NCBI RefSeq assembly: GCF_900659635.1
Contig: NZ_CAACVB010000075.1
Span: 1-32,556 of the forward strand
Direction of reading: 5' to 3'
Origin: Actinomadura roseirufa
Lineage (GTDB): Bacteria > Actinomycetota > Actinomycetes > Streptosporangiales > Streptosporangiaceae
Length of the DNA: 32,556 nt
Positions 25,124 to 32,443 of the stretch are shown piece by piece. The first letter of the stretch is position 1, and the number at the start of each line of letters is the position of its first letter. The position numbers and the translations under genes are program-made. Below the pieces are notes generated by a model. That model made no database searches. It saw nothing but the letters and a program-made list of their open reading frames with translations, and was not told the DNA's origin.

Positions 25124-25138
25124 TACTCAAAGTGAGTA
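25124..25138. promoter_or_regulatory. Palindromic operator-like site in the terpenoid divergent promoter
   Basis: TACTCA-AAG-TGAGTA is a perfect 6-bp inverted repeat around 3 nt, extended by GAT/ATC with one inserted base. It sits in the 243-nt gap between the prenyl synthase start (24983) and the cyclase start (25227). It is AT-rich compared with its surroundings and is a good candidate for coordinate control of both units. Confidence 0.5.
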
Positions 25139-25226
25139 TCGGGGACGTCGCCTGGGGTCACTGCGCGGAGGGGAGCAAGCCCGTGAATCCATGCGAGCAG
25201 CCCGGACGGCGGGAAGGGTCCCGTCC

Positions 25227-27104
25227 ATGACGCGGCGCACCGAACTCGATAACGCGGTGTCACAGAGCGTCGAACGAGCAGCGCGGGCTCTGGTGGCGTT
25301 GCAGGGAGACGACGGGCGGTGGGACCTGGGACTCAGCAACAAGGTCAGCGTCGATGCCCACCAACTGCTCGTGCACACCTTCCTGGGATTGCCGCAGCCG
25401 CCGGAGAGCACGGCCGTGGCGGCTTGGATCCGGTCGCAGCAGACATCGGAGGGCGGCTGGCCGACCTTCACCGGCGGCCCCGACCAGGTCTCCACCAGCG
25501 TCATGGCCTACCTCGCCCTGCGCGTCGCGGGCGATCGGGCCGACGCCCCGCACCTGCGCGCCGCCGCGGCGCGGATCACGGAACTCGGCGGACCGGCCGC
25601 CTGCGGCATGACGACCCGCCTGTGGCTGGCCATGCTGGGCCTGCTTCCGTGGTCCGGGGTGCGGTCCCTGCCGCCCGAGGTGGCGCTGCTCCCCGCCCGC
25701 GGGCCCCTGTCGGTGAACGATGTCGCCGTCTGGGCGCGGCCGGCGCTCCTGTCGGTCGCGGTGATCACGACGCTGCGGCCCGTCCGCCGGCTCGGGCTCG
25801 GCGTCCCCGAACTCGGCCTTCCCCCGGGCAGCGACGCTTCCGCCCGCTCGTCCGGGCCGGGCGCCTATCACCAGCGAACACCGTCGTGGCCGCACCGGCG
25901 TTCCCTGGCCCGGATCCGCCGCTGGCTGCTCGCGCACCAAGATCCGGACGGCTGCTGGGGAGGGACTCATGCCGCCACCATGTTCGCCATCACGGCGCTG
26001 CGCTCGCTGGGAGAACCGGTCACCGGGCCGGTTCTGGGCCACGCACTGGACGGGCTGAGGACCTTCCTCCACCCCACCGAGGACGGGCACCTCAGCGTCC
26101 GGTTCTCCCACGCCGAGATCTGGGACAGCGCCCTGAGCGTGCTGGCGCTCCAGCAGTCGGGGTGCCCCTCCGCCCGGCCGGCCGTACGGCGGGGCCTGGA
26201 CTGGCTGATCACCCGTCAGCATCACTGGCCGGGCGCGTGGTCCGCGCACCGGCCCGATCTCGTGCCGGGCGGCTGGCCCTTCCAGGACGGCAATCTGCAC
26301 TGCCCCGACACCGATGACACGTCCATGGTGGTCCGGGCCCTGCTCGGCGAGGAGGACGGCGGAGCCCGCCACGACGCGGCCCGGCTCCGGGGGCTGACAT
26401 GGCTGGCGGGCATGGCCGGCCGGGACGGCGGATGGGCGGCCTTCGACGCCGACGCCAGGGTGGCCAGGGTTCGCGCCGTCCTGCCGACCGATCCGGTGCC
26501 CTTCGTCGATCCCCCGACCGCCGATGTCACCGCCCACGCCGTGGAGGCGCTCGCCCAGGCGGGCGACGCTCATCGCCACGCGGTCCGCCGCGGGGTGCGC
26601 TGGCTGCTGGACGCGCAGGAGCCGGACGGTTCCTGGTACGGCAGATGGGGATGCAACTACGTCTACGGAACCAGCGCCGTCCTCGTGGCGCTCAAGGCGG
26701 CGGGGGGCGGACCCACCGCCGCGGCGATACGGAACGGCGCCGCGTGGCTGGCCGCGCACCGCAATCCCGACGGGGGCTGGGGCGAGGACCACCGTTCCTA
26801 CCGCGATCCCGAGTGGCGGGGCCGAGGGCAGAGCACCGCGTCGCAGACGGCCTGGGCGCTCATGGGACTCATGGCCGCCGGGCATCGCGACGAGCTCGTG
26901 GAGGGGGGAGTCGAGTGGCTCCTGCGGCGCCAGGACGAGACCGGTCTCTGGCCTGAATCCCTGCACACCGGGACCGGCACCCCCTGGATCTCGCCCATCC
27001 GGTACGGCTCCTATCCCAAGGTCTTCCCGCTCATGGCCCTGGCCGCCTACCGCACCGGCGCCCCCTCGGCCGCGCCCGACTTCACTGAGATGAGGCCTTC
27101 GTGA
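25227..27104 (+). CDS. Squalene-hopene-cyclase-family class II terpene cyclase
   Basis: The product is 625 residues, the usual size of two-domain (beta-gamma) class II cyclases. The protonating motif is DTDD at 361-364 in CPDTDDTSMVVRALL; the central Asp protonates an alkene or epoxide. QW-type repeats occur as EGGWPTF, PDGCWGG, RDGGWAAF, PDGSWYGRWG and PDGGWGED. SHC-like segments include SVNDVAVWAR and DPPTADVTAHAVEAL. No squalene-forming genes are nearby; instead a prenyl synthase and a class I synthase flank it. The substrate is therefore more likely a prenyl diphosphate, giving a cyclised diphosphate, than squalene (inference). GGGAAGG lies about 9 nt before the ATG chosen. The open frame extends upstream to 25062, but that part does not look coding. 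Its stop overlaps the next GTG. Confidence 0.88.
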   Translation: MTRRTELDNAVSQSVERAARALVALQGDDGRWDLGLSNKVSVDAHQLLVHTFLGLPQPPESTAVAAWIRSQQTSEGGWPTFTGGPDQVSTSVMAYLALRVAGDRADAPHLRAAAARITELGGPAACGMTTRLWLAMLGLLPWSGVRSLPPEVALLPARGPLSVNDVAVWARPALLSVAVITTLRPVRRLGLGVPELGLPPGSDASARSSGPGAYHQRTPSWPHRRSLARIRRWLLAHQDPDGCWGGTHAATMFAITALRSLGEPVTGPVLGHALDGLRTFLHPTEDGHLSVRFSHAEIWDSALSVLALQQSGCPSARPAVRRGLDWLITRQHHWPGAWSAHRPDLVPGGWPFQDGNLHCPDTDDTSMVVRALLGEEDGGARHDAARLRGLTWLAGMAGRDGGWAAFDADARVARVRAVLPTDPVPFVDPPTADVTAHAVEALAQAGDAHRHAVRRGVRWLLDAQEPDGSWYGRWGCNYVYGTSAVLVALKAAGGGPTAAAIRNGAAWLAAHRNPDGGWGEDHRSYRDPEWRGRGQSTASQTAWALMGLMAAGHRDELVEGGVEWLLRRQDETGLWPESLHTGTGTPWISPIRYGSYPKVFPLMALAAYRTGAPSAAPDFTEMRPS

Positions 27105-28084
27105 CCACGGTGCCCACTCCGGGACCGCCGTCCCCGCAGGAGGTTTCACGGCGGCTCCCCCGAACCGACATCCCCAGGGCCGATCCGGTGGGACGCCGGG
27201 CGGCGGAGGACCGGCTGCGCGACTGGGCCCGCCATTATCGGCTGACCCCGCACGGGGAAGAATGGTTCCAAATGGACGTGGGAGGGGACGCGTACGATTT
27301 GTACCCCGCGGCGGACGAGAAGATCAGGGATCTGAGCGCGCGGCTCAATTTCTGGCTCACCGCATTGGACGAGATCGCGGAGAATGCCGTCGACGACGTC
27401 TCGCTCGGCGCCCTCAACGACCAGGTGATCAGGGTCACCGCGGTCCTCGACGACACCGCTCGCGTCCCGTCCGGCAACGGTTTCGACGCGGCCCTGGCGG
27501 ATCTGCTGCGTCACGCGGCGACGCTCCTTTCCCCCCACCAGCGGAGCGTTCTTCACGACGCGATGCGCGCGCTGCTGGCCCTGTGGCCGTGGGAGGGCGT
27601 TCACCGCGCGACCGGGACCTGGCCCACTCCGGACGGCTACCTCGTCGCCCGCCGGCACCTGTCGGCGGCGTGGCTGGTCCGGACGATGGCCGAGCCGCTG
27701 AACTCGATCGCCATCACGCCCCGGACCCCGGGATACGGCCGCCACCTGGACTTGAAGAGGGCCACGTGCACCGTCATGGCCCTGCAGAACGATCTGGCGT
27801 CCTATTCCAAGGAGTACCGCGACACCGGTGCCGTCCCGTTCAGCATGCCCGGGACGATCATGCACCACCGCGGGTGCGACATCGCGGAAGCGCTCGCCGC
27901 CACCCGGCGGCTCCTGGAGGCCGAGACCGCCGCGACCACCGACCTCATTCTGGCAATGCTGGAATCATCGGATCGTGAAATGCGCGACTACGCCCGCGAC
28001 TCGGCGTACGTCATCAATTTCTCGAACCAGTGGTTCGGCAAGCAGGAACGCTATCGAACTTCAGCCGAAGATGGCCCGAATTGA
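27101..28084 (+). CDS. Class I terpene synthase
   Basis: The product is 327 residues from a GTG overlapping the cyclase stop (GTGA), with GAGG upstream, so the two are translationally coupled. The Mg-binding NSE motif is intact: NDLASYSKE at 230-238. The pyrophosphate-sensing Arg is at 184, exactly 46 residues earlier, and the C-terminal RY pair is at 317-318. The first metal motif, normally DDxxD, reads D90-E-I-A-E94, a conservative variant. It should ionise a prenyl diphosphate and, given coupling to the class II enzyme, probably a bicyclic one. This resembles the class II/class I pairs of bacterial labdane-type pathways such as terpentecin. The product skeleton cannot be read from the sequence. 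Confidence 0.88.
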   Translation: MTTVPTPGPPSPQEVSRRLPRTDIPRADPVGRRAAEDRLRDWARHYRLTPHGEEWFQMDVGGDAYDLYPAADEKIRDLSARLNFWLTALDEIAENAVDDVSLGALNDQVIRVTAVLDDTARVPSGNGFDAALADLLRHAATLLSPHQRSVLHDAMRALLALWPWEGVHRATGTWPTPDGYLVARRHLSAAWLVRTMAEPLNSIAITPRTPGYGRHLDLKRATCTVMALQNDLASYSKEYRDTGAVPFSMPGTIMHHRGCDIAEALAATRRLLEAETAATTDLILAMLESSDREMRDYARDSAYVINFSNQWFGKQERYRTSAEDGPN

Positions 28085-28124
28085 TGCTCCCAGGTCATGA
28101 CATCAATGGCGGAAAGGCCCGGAC

Positions 28125-29306
28125 ATGCCGGACGAAGACCTGCCCCAGCTCCCGTTCGAGAGAGACGACCTCCTCCTCCCGCCCGCACTGACCCGTGAGC
28201 TGCGGGCCGGCGGAAGGGTTCACCGGGTGAGAACCGCGGTGGGGCACAGCGCGTGGCTGGTCACCGGGTACGAGGAGGTCCGGGCACTGCTGGACGACGA
28301 CCGGCTCGGCCGCTCCCACCCCGACCCGGCCAACGCCTCCAGGTCGGGGAACTCCGTCCTGTTCGGAGGGCCCCGCGGCCAGATGGACCGGGAGCGCCGG
28401 GCGCACGCCAGGACGCGCTCCATGTTCCTGCCCTACTTCACCGCCAAGCGCATGCGGATGCTGCGCCCGAGGATCGACGAGCTCACCGACGGCCTGCTGG
28501 ACGGCATCGAGGACCACGGGGCGCCCGCCGACATCCAGAAGATGCTCGCGACCCCGCTGCCCATCCTGGTCATCTGCGAGTTGCTCGGGGTGCCCTACGA
28601 GGATCAGGCGGACTTCCGCGCCTGGACGGAGGCGGCGACCAACACCCGAGACCGTGATCTCTCGGTCCGGGGATCGGCCAAGGCCTACGAGTACGTGCGG
28701 GGCCTGGTGGCGCGGAAGAGGCGCGAGCCGGGCGACGATGTGATCAGCAGGCTGTGCGGGCACCCGGACGCGAGCGACGAGGAGATCGTCAAACTGGGGA
28801 TGAAACTCCTCGTCGCCGGACACGAGACGACCGTCTCGCAGATCGGCTGGGGAGTGCTGTTCCTGCTCTCCCACCCCCGGCAGTGGCAGATGCTCCTGGA
28901 CGATCCAAGCCGGATAGACGACGCGGCGGAGGAGATTCTGCGGGCCCCCGTCACGCTGCCCAACGGCGTGGGCAGGTACGCGCAGGTGGACCTGGAGATC
29001 GACGACGCGCAGATCAAGGCGGGAGATCTCCTGCTCCTGGAGAACGGCGCGGGGAACCACGATCCGAACGTCTTCCCCGAACCGGATCGCTTCGACATCA
29101 CTCGCAGGCCGAACCGGCATCTCACGTTCGGGCATGGCGCCCACTACTGCGTGGGGGCGCCACTGGCCCGGATGGAGCTGCAATCGGTGCTCGCACGGCT
29201 CATGCCCCGCTTCCCGGAACTGCGGCTGGCGGCACCGGTCACCGAGCTTCGCGTGCGGGACGACGGACTCACCTCCGGCCTGGTGGAGCTGCCCGTGTCG
29301 TGGTGA
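28125..29306 (+). CDS. Cytochrome P450
   Basis: The product is 393 residues, a soluble bacterial class P450. The I-helix oxygen-activation motif is AGHETT at 231-236, the K-helix ExxR is in EEILRAP, and the heme loop is FGHGAHYCVG with the axial Cys at 342. It lies 40 nt downstream of the terpene synthase with GGAAAGG before the ATG, so it is in the same operon. It most likely hydroxylates the cyclised terpene, which would create the alcohol needed for acylation. No ferredoxin or reductase gene is in the window, so electrons must come from general partners. It is the last gene of the terpenoid unit. Confidence 0.93.
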   Translation: MPDEDLPQLPFERDDLLLPPALTRELRAGGRVHRVRTAVGHSAWLVTGYEEVRALLDDDRLGRSHPDPANASRSGNSVLFGGPRGQMDRERRAHARTRSMFLPYFTAKRMRMLRPRIDELTDGLLDGIEDHGAPADIQKMLATPLPILVICELLGVPYEDQADFRAWTEAATNTRDRDLSVRGSAKAYEYVRGLVARKRREPGDDVISRLCGHPDASDEEIVKLGMKLLVAGHETTVSQIGWGVLFLLSHPRQWQMLLDDPSRIDDAAEEILRAPVTLPNGVGRYAQVDLEIDDAQIKAGDLLLLENGAGNHDPNVFPEPDRFDITRRPNRHLTFGHGAHYCVGAPLARMELQSVLARLMPRFPELRLAAPVTELRVRDDGLTSGLVELPVSW

Positions 29307-29620
29307 CGCCCCCCGCCGGGAACGGCCCCGGAACGCCGATGCACGCGATCGTCGCCCGCACCCTGGCCGCCCCGACCGGCGGACCCCGCTGGAGACCCAG
29401 GCCCTGCTTCGCAAGATGGGCCGCGACCCCGCGATGACCACCGTCATCAGTGAGAGGATCACCACCGAGGTCGTGCACCCGGTCTCCGACCCCAGCCGCA
29501 ACGCCCGCCGCGCGACACCTAACGGCGAGAACCTCCAGGACGAGGGCTTCCACGGAGCGATCAAGTCCGCCCGGCTGTTCAGGTCCACCGAACGGGTCAT
29601 CAGCCTCACCTTCCGACACC

Positions 29621-29657
29621 GTGTGAGGCCACACCCACGACGACCTAACGGTCGTCG
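29621..29657. terminator. Tandem hairpins downstream of the P450 gene
   Basis: Two adjacent stem-loops: GTGTG-AGGC-CACAC (29621-29634) and CGACGACC-TAAC-GGTCGTCG (29638-29657). Both are perfect with 4-nt loops. They could end the terpenoid transcript, although they lie over 300 nt past the stop. Confidence 0.35.
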
Positions 29658-29739
29658 CGGTCAACTGAGGCGCCGTCCGGCCCGTCCCCGTTCGCCCGGC
29701 AGCACGGGTCCGTGACCCGCCCGCGTTCCTTCCGCACGC

Positions 29740-29767
29740 GGCCCGCCTCCCACTCCGGAGGCGGGCC
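29740..29767. terminator. Strong GC hairpin
   Basis: A perfect 11-bp stem, GGCCCGCCTCC and GGAGGCGGGCC, has a 6-nt loop. It is the strongest terminator candidate between the P450 gene and the second exporter. No T-tract follows. Confidence 0.55.
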
Positions 29768-29928
29768 GTCGAACGCCCGCCCACCGTGCCGCCCCCTGCG
29801 CGACTCGGCCGCCGAAACTTCTCCCGGGCCGGGCGATGATTTCCGGACGGGGCGCCGGTCTACCTCGATGACCAGGGCGGACGGCGGGGACGGAGGTGAG
29901 AGTCCGGTGTCGTGTGCGTCACATCCAG

Positions 29929-29952
29929 TTGACCTCAACTTAGGTCGAGGTC
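29929..29952 (+). promoter_or_regulatory. SoxR/MerR-like promoter-operator upstream of the second DHA2 exporter
   Basis: A -35-like TTGACC (29929-29934) runs into GACCTCAAC-TTAG-GTCGAGGTC (29931-29952), a 9-bp inverted repeat with one mismatch. SoxR sites in actinomycetes have the form ACCTCAA...TTGAGGT placed between -35 and -10, as here. No convincing -10 is visible, and no MerR-family gene is in the window. The CDS starts about 180-195 nt downstream. Confidence 0.5.
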
Positions 29953-30133
29953 GAACCCTGGACGGCGGGGAGCAGGACCGACTCTCCCGGATTGTCGGAC
30001 CCCACCGGAATACTCCGGAACCCGGCGAAGTTTAACCGTTCGCGAAAGTGTCAGTCTCTGCAGTATTTTGCTGCGGGACTCCCTCAACGATGTCCCCCGG
30101 CCCCCGTGTGCCCAGTTCGCACGGGCTTGATGA

Positions 30134-31681
30134 TTGGAAAGTGAGTTGGCAGCTCCCGCGTCTCCGCAGACGGCGGACGACCTGAAGGAGGCCCCGGCCT
30201 CCGGAGGAGGTCTGGACCGCGGCGTGCTCGCGGTGGCCATGGTCGTCGTCCTCGGCGCGATCATGTCCATCCTGGACGTGACCGTCGTCAATGTCGCCAT
30301 CAACGACCTGGCCCGGGAGTTCGAGACTCCCCTGTCGACGATCCAGTGGGTGGCCACCGGCTACACGCTGGCCCTGGCCACGGTGATCCCGATCACCGGC
30401 TGGGCGTCGGCCAGGTTCGGCACCAAGCGGCTGTACATGATCTCGATCGCGCTGTTCGTGCTCGGCTCCATGCTGGCGGGCCTCGCCTGGTCCGCCGAGA
30501 CACTGATCGCCTTCCGGGTGCTGCAGGGACTCGGCGGCGGCATGATCATGCCGGCCGGCATGACGATCCTCACCCAGGCGGCGGGCCCGAAGCGGGTCGG
30601 CCAGGTGATGAGCGTCGTCGGCATCCCGATGCTGCTCGGCCCCATCCTCGGCCCGATCCTCGGCGGCTACCTCGTCGACGACGTGTCCTGGCGCTGGATC
30701 TTCTTCATCAACCTGCCGATCGGCCTGGTCGCGCTGCTGGCGGCCGGCCGGATCCTCAAGCGCGACACGCCGAAGCCGGCCGAGCGGCTGGACGCGATCG
30801 GGCTGATCCTGCTCTCGCCCGGCCTCGCCTCGCTGATCTACGGCCTGGCCAAGGGCGCCGAGCTGAAGGACTTCCTCAAGCCCGAGTCCGCGATCTACAC
30901 CGCGGTCGGCGCGGTGCTGGTGGTCGGCTTCGTGTTCCGGGCCCTGAACGCCCGCAACCCGCTGATCGACCTGCGGCTGCTCAAGCGCCGCTCGGTGGTG
31001 GCCGCGTCCGGCACGATGGTCCTGTTCATGGCCTCGTTCATGGGCGCGATGCTGCTGCTGCCGCTGTACTACCAGACGGTCCGCGGGCAGAACGCGCTGC
31101 ACGCGGGCCTGCTGCTGGCCCCGCAGGGTCTCGGCGCCATGATCACGATGCCGATCGGCGGCAAGCTGACCGACCGGATCGGCCCCGGCCGGGTCGTCCT
31201 GGTCGGCATGGTGGTGGTCGTGCTGTCGGTGGCGGGCTTCGCCTCGGTGATCCAGGCCGACACGTCCTACTGGCTGCTCGGCGGCATCCAGTTCGTCATG
31301 GGTCTCGGCATGGGCATGACGATGATGCCGACGATGGCGGCCGCCATCCAGACCCTCGACCACGACGAGGTGCCCCGGGCCAGCACGATGCTGAACATCA
31401 TCCAGCAGGTGTCGTCCTCGGTCGGGACCGCGATGATCTCGGTGCTGCTGGCCAACCAGCTCGCCGACAACCTCGGCGGGGGCGGTGGCGGCGAGATCGG
31501 CTCCGCGCACAAGATCCCGAAGGAGGTGCTGGACAAGATCGCCGGTCCGATGGCGGACGCGTTCCAGCACACCTACTGGTACCCGGCGGGGCTGCTGCTG
31601 TTCGCCTTCCTGCCGGCGCTGCTGCTGCCGCGCAGGAGGCCGGAGAGCACCACGGCCGACGCGCCGATGCAGATGCACTAG
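30134..31681 (+). CDS. MFS drug exporter, DHA2 (EmrB/QacA) family
   Basis: The product is 515 residues from the TTG at 30134, or 511 from the TTG at 30146, which has GGAAAG closer upstream; the choice is open. TM1 carries SILDVTVVNVAINDL, the classic DHA2 signature. Motif C is LGPILGPILGGYL and a degenerate motif A is ASARFGTKR. A second GKLTDRIGPGR loop occurs after TM7-8. It is expected to be a 14-helix proton-driven efflux pump. It lies beyond a long non-coding region with terminator-like hairpins, so it is probably not part of the terpenoid operon; the SoxR-like site upstream suggests induction by redox-active compounds. Two long hairpins follow. Confidence 0.9.
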   Translation: MESELAAPASPQTADDLKEAPASGGGLDRGVLAVAMVVVLGAIMSILDVTVVNVAINDLAREFETPLSTIQWVATGYTLALATVIPITGWASARFGTKRLYMISIALFVLGSMLAGLAWSAETLIAFRVLQGLGGGMIMPAGMTILTQAAGPKRVGQVMSVVGIPMLLGPILGPILGGYLVDDVSWRWIFFINLPIGLVALLAAGRILKRDTPKPAERLDAIGLILLSPGLASLIYGLAKGAELKDFLKPESAIYTAVGAVLVVGFVFRALNARNPLIDLRLLKRRSVVAASGTMVLFMASFMGAMLLLPLYYQTVRGQNALHAGLLLAPQGLGAMITMPIGGKLTDRIGPGRVVLVGMVVVVLSVAGFASVIQADTSYWLLGGIQFVMGLGMGMTMMPTMAAAIQTLDHDEVPRASTMLNIIQQVSSSVGTAMISVLLANQLADNLGGGGGGEIGSAHKIPKEVLDKIAGPMADAFQHTYWYPAGLLLFAFLPALLLPRRRPESTTADAPMQMH

Positions 31682-31714
31682 CACGACCGCTCCGGCACCG
31701 CCCGAGCACGGCAC

Positions 31715-31754
31715 CGCCGAGTACGGCCGCGCCCCGGCGCGGCCGTACTCGGCG
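31715..31754. terminator. Long perfect hairpin terminator
   Basis: A 19-bp perfect inverted repeat, CGCCGAGTACGGCCGCGCC and its complement, is separated by only 2 nt. It starts 34 nt after the exporter stop. Despite the lack of a T-tract it is the clearest terminator in the window. Confidence 0.75.
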
Positions 31755-31785
31755 GGCCGCTCCAGAACGGCCCTGGTGCGTTCCA

Positions 31786-31823
31786 CGCCCCGGTTCGGGA
31801 CTCCTCAGTCCCGCATCGGGGCG
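31786..31823. terminator. Second hairpin after the exporter
   Basis: An outer 7-bp stem CGCCCCG/CGGGGCG and an inner 7-bp stem CGGGACT/AGTCCCG are joined by a 3x3 internal loop and capped by CCTC. It lies 32 nt after the first hairpin and may act as a back-up terminator. Confidence 0.5.
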
Positions 31824-32018
31824 TTCGTCGTCCAGGGGCGCGGACAGGACGCGCCAGCGGCATCCTGCGGCCTCACCTCCGCGCGGCGGGGAGCACGGCC
31901 GCACGGCCGGTCGCGCACGTGTGGAGGCAGCGGCCGCGCCGGCCCGTGAACGGGGGCCGGCGGCGCCCGGACCGCCGGGCGGTCCAGGCGATCGAGGTCC
32001 TGTCCGGGCTACCGGCGT

Positions 32019-32249
32019 TCACACGAGCATGTGGTCGAAGTCACCGTCCTTGGCTCCGCCCACGAACGCCTCCACCTCCTCGCGCGTATAGACGAGGATC
32101 GCGCCCTCCGGGTCGCGCGAGTTGCGCACGGCGATCTCCCCGGTGGGCAGCTCCGCCATCTCGACGCAGTTACCGCTCGGGTTGCTCCGCCGGCTCTTCA
32201 TCCAGACGAGCCCGTTACGCCAGACGTCCGACAACTGCTGGCCGTCCAT
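32019..32249 (-). CDS. DUF397 protein
   Basis: The product is 76 residues, normal length for DUF397. The core WMKSRRSNPSGNCVEMAEL is the WRKSSxS...NCVEVA hallmark with Met and Arg variants; it is followed by GEIAVRNSRDPEGAILVYTREE and an acidic tail. The ATG at 32249 is chosen because GGGGG lies about 7 nt upstream and the preceding open frame consists of low-complexity repeat sequence. DUF397 genes usually accompany an XRE-type regulator; none is visible on this strand within the window, although the edge is near. Confidence 0.88.
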   Translation of the reverse strand: MDGQQLSDVWRNGLVWMKSRRSNPSGNCVEMAELPTGEIAVRNSRDPEGAILVYTREEVEAFVGGAKDGDFDHMLV

Positions 32250-32331
32250 CCATGCCCCCTCTAGGCGTTTCCGCCTCCCCATAGGGAGGCCGCGATCTCG
32301 CCCCACCCCACACCATGGTACGAGATGCACG

Positions 32332-32372
32332 TGCATTCGTTCTTGCATACGTTCATGCATACGGTCTTGCAT
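32332..32372. repeat. 12-nt tandem repeats upstream of the DUF397 gene
   Basis: Three consecutive 12-nt units, TGCATTCGTTCT, TGCATACGTTCA and TGCATACGGTCT, are followed by a partial TGCAT. They lie 83 nt upstream of the DUF397 start, between it and a possible divergent gene at 32444. Regular spacing of just over one helical turn suggests an array of binding sites on one DNA face. Confidence 0.7.
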
Positions 32373-32443
32373 CTGCACGACTTGGGGAGCAAGATAGCGA
32401 ACGCTCACCGGTGACCCATCCGCTCGCCTCTCGAGGTTTGACA

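Larger units (their letters stand above)
29307..30133. other. Non-coding region, 827 nt, after the P450 gene
   Basis: No convincing gene is seen. Around 29395-29600 an open frame reads plausibly (e.g. LLRKMGRDPAMTTV) and a short run THDDLTVVAVN then a stop appears in another frame at 29633-29668. This may be a decayed gene remnant, but I cannot name a parent family. The region also holds hairpins (29621-29657, 29740-29767) and a SoxR/MerR-like inverted repeat (29931-29952). Confidence 0.45.
31682..32018. other. Non-coding region, 337 nt, after the second exporter
   Basis: No gene is seen here. The left half holds two long hairpins (31715-31754, 31786-31823); I see nothing notable in the rest. 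Confidence 0.5.

Noticed and set aside
25227..27104. Hopanoid biosynthesis locus
   Set aside because: The cyclase is SHC-family, but squalene-forming hpnC/D/E genes are absent and a class I terpene synthase follows directly.
29645..29938. MerR/SoxR regulator gene divergent from the second exporter
   Set aside because: The minus-strand frame here has no MerR helix-turn-helix sequence and is Arg/Pro-rich, consistent with non-coding DNA.
30032..31786. Long minus-strand open frame (584 codons) antisense to the second exporter
   Set aside because: It is His/Arg/Asp-rich low-complexity protein caused by high GC at third codon positions of the real gene on the other strand. Similar shadows across accD1, accA1, dhbE and the cyclase were rejected for the same reason.
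32332..32372. CRISPR array
   Set aside because: The units are only 12 nt and contiguous, with no spacers and no cas genes.
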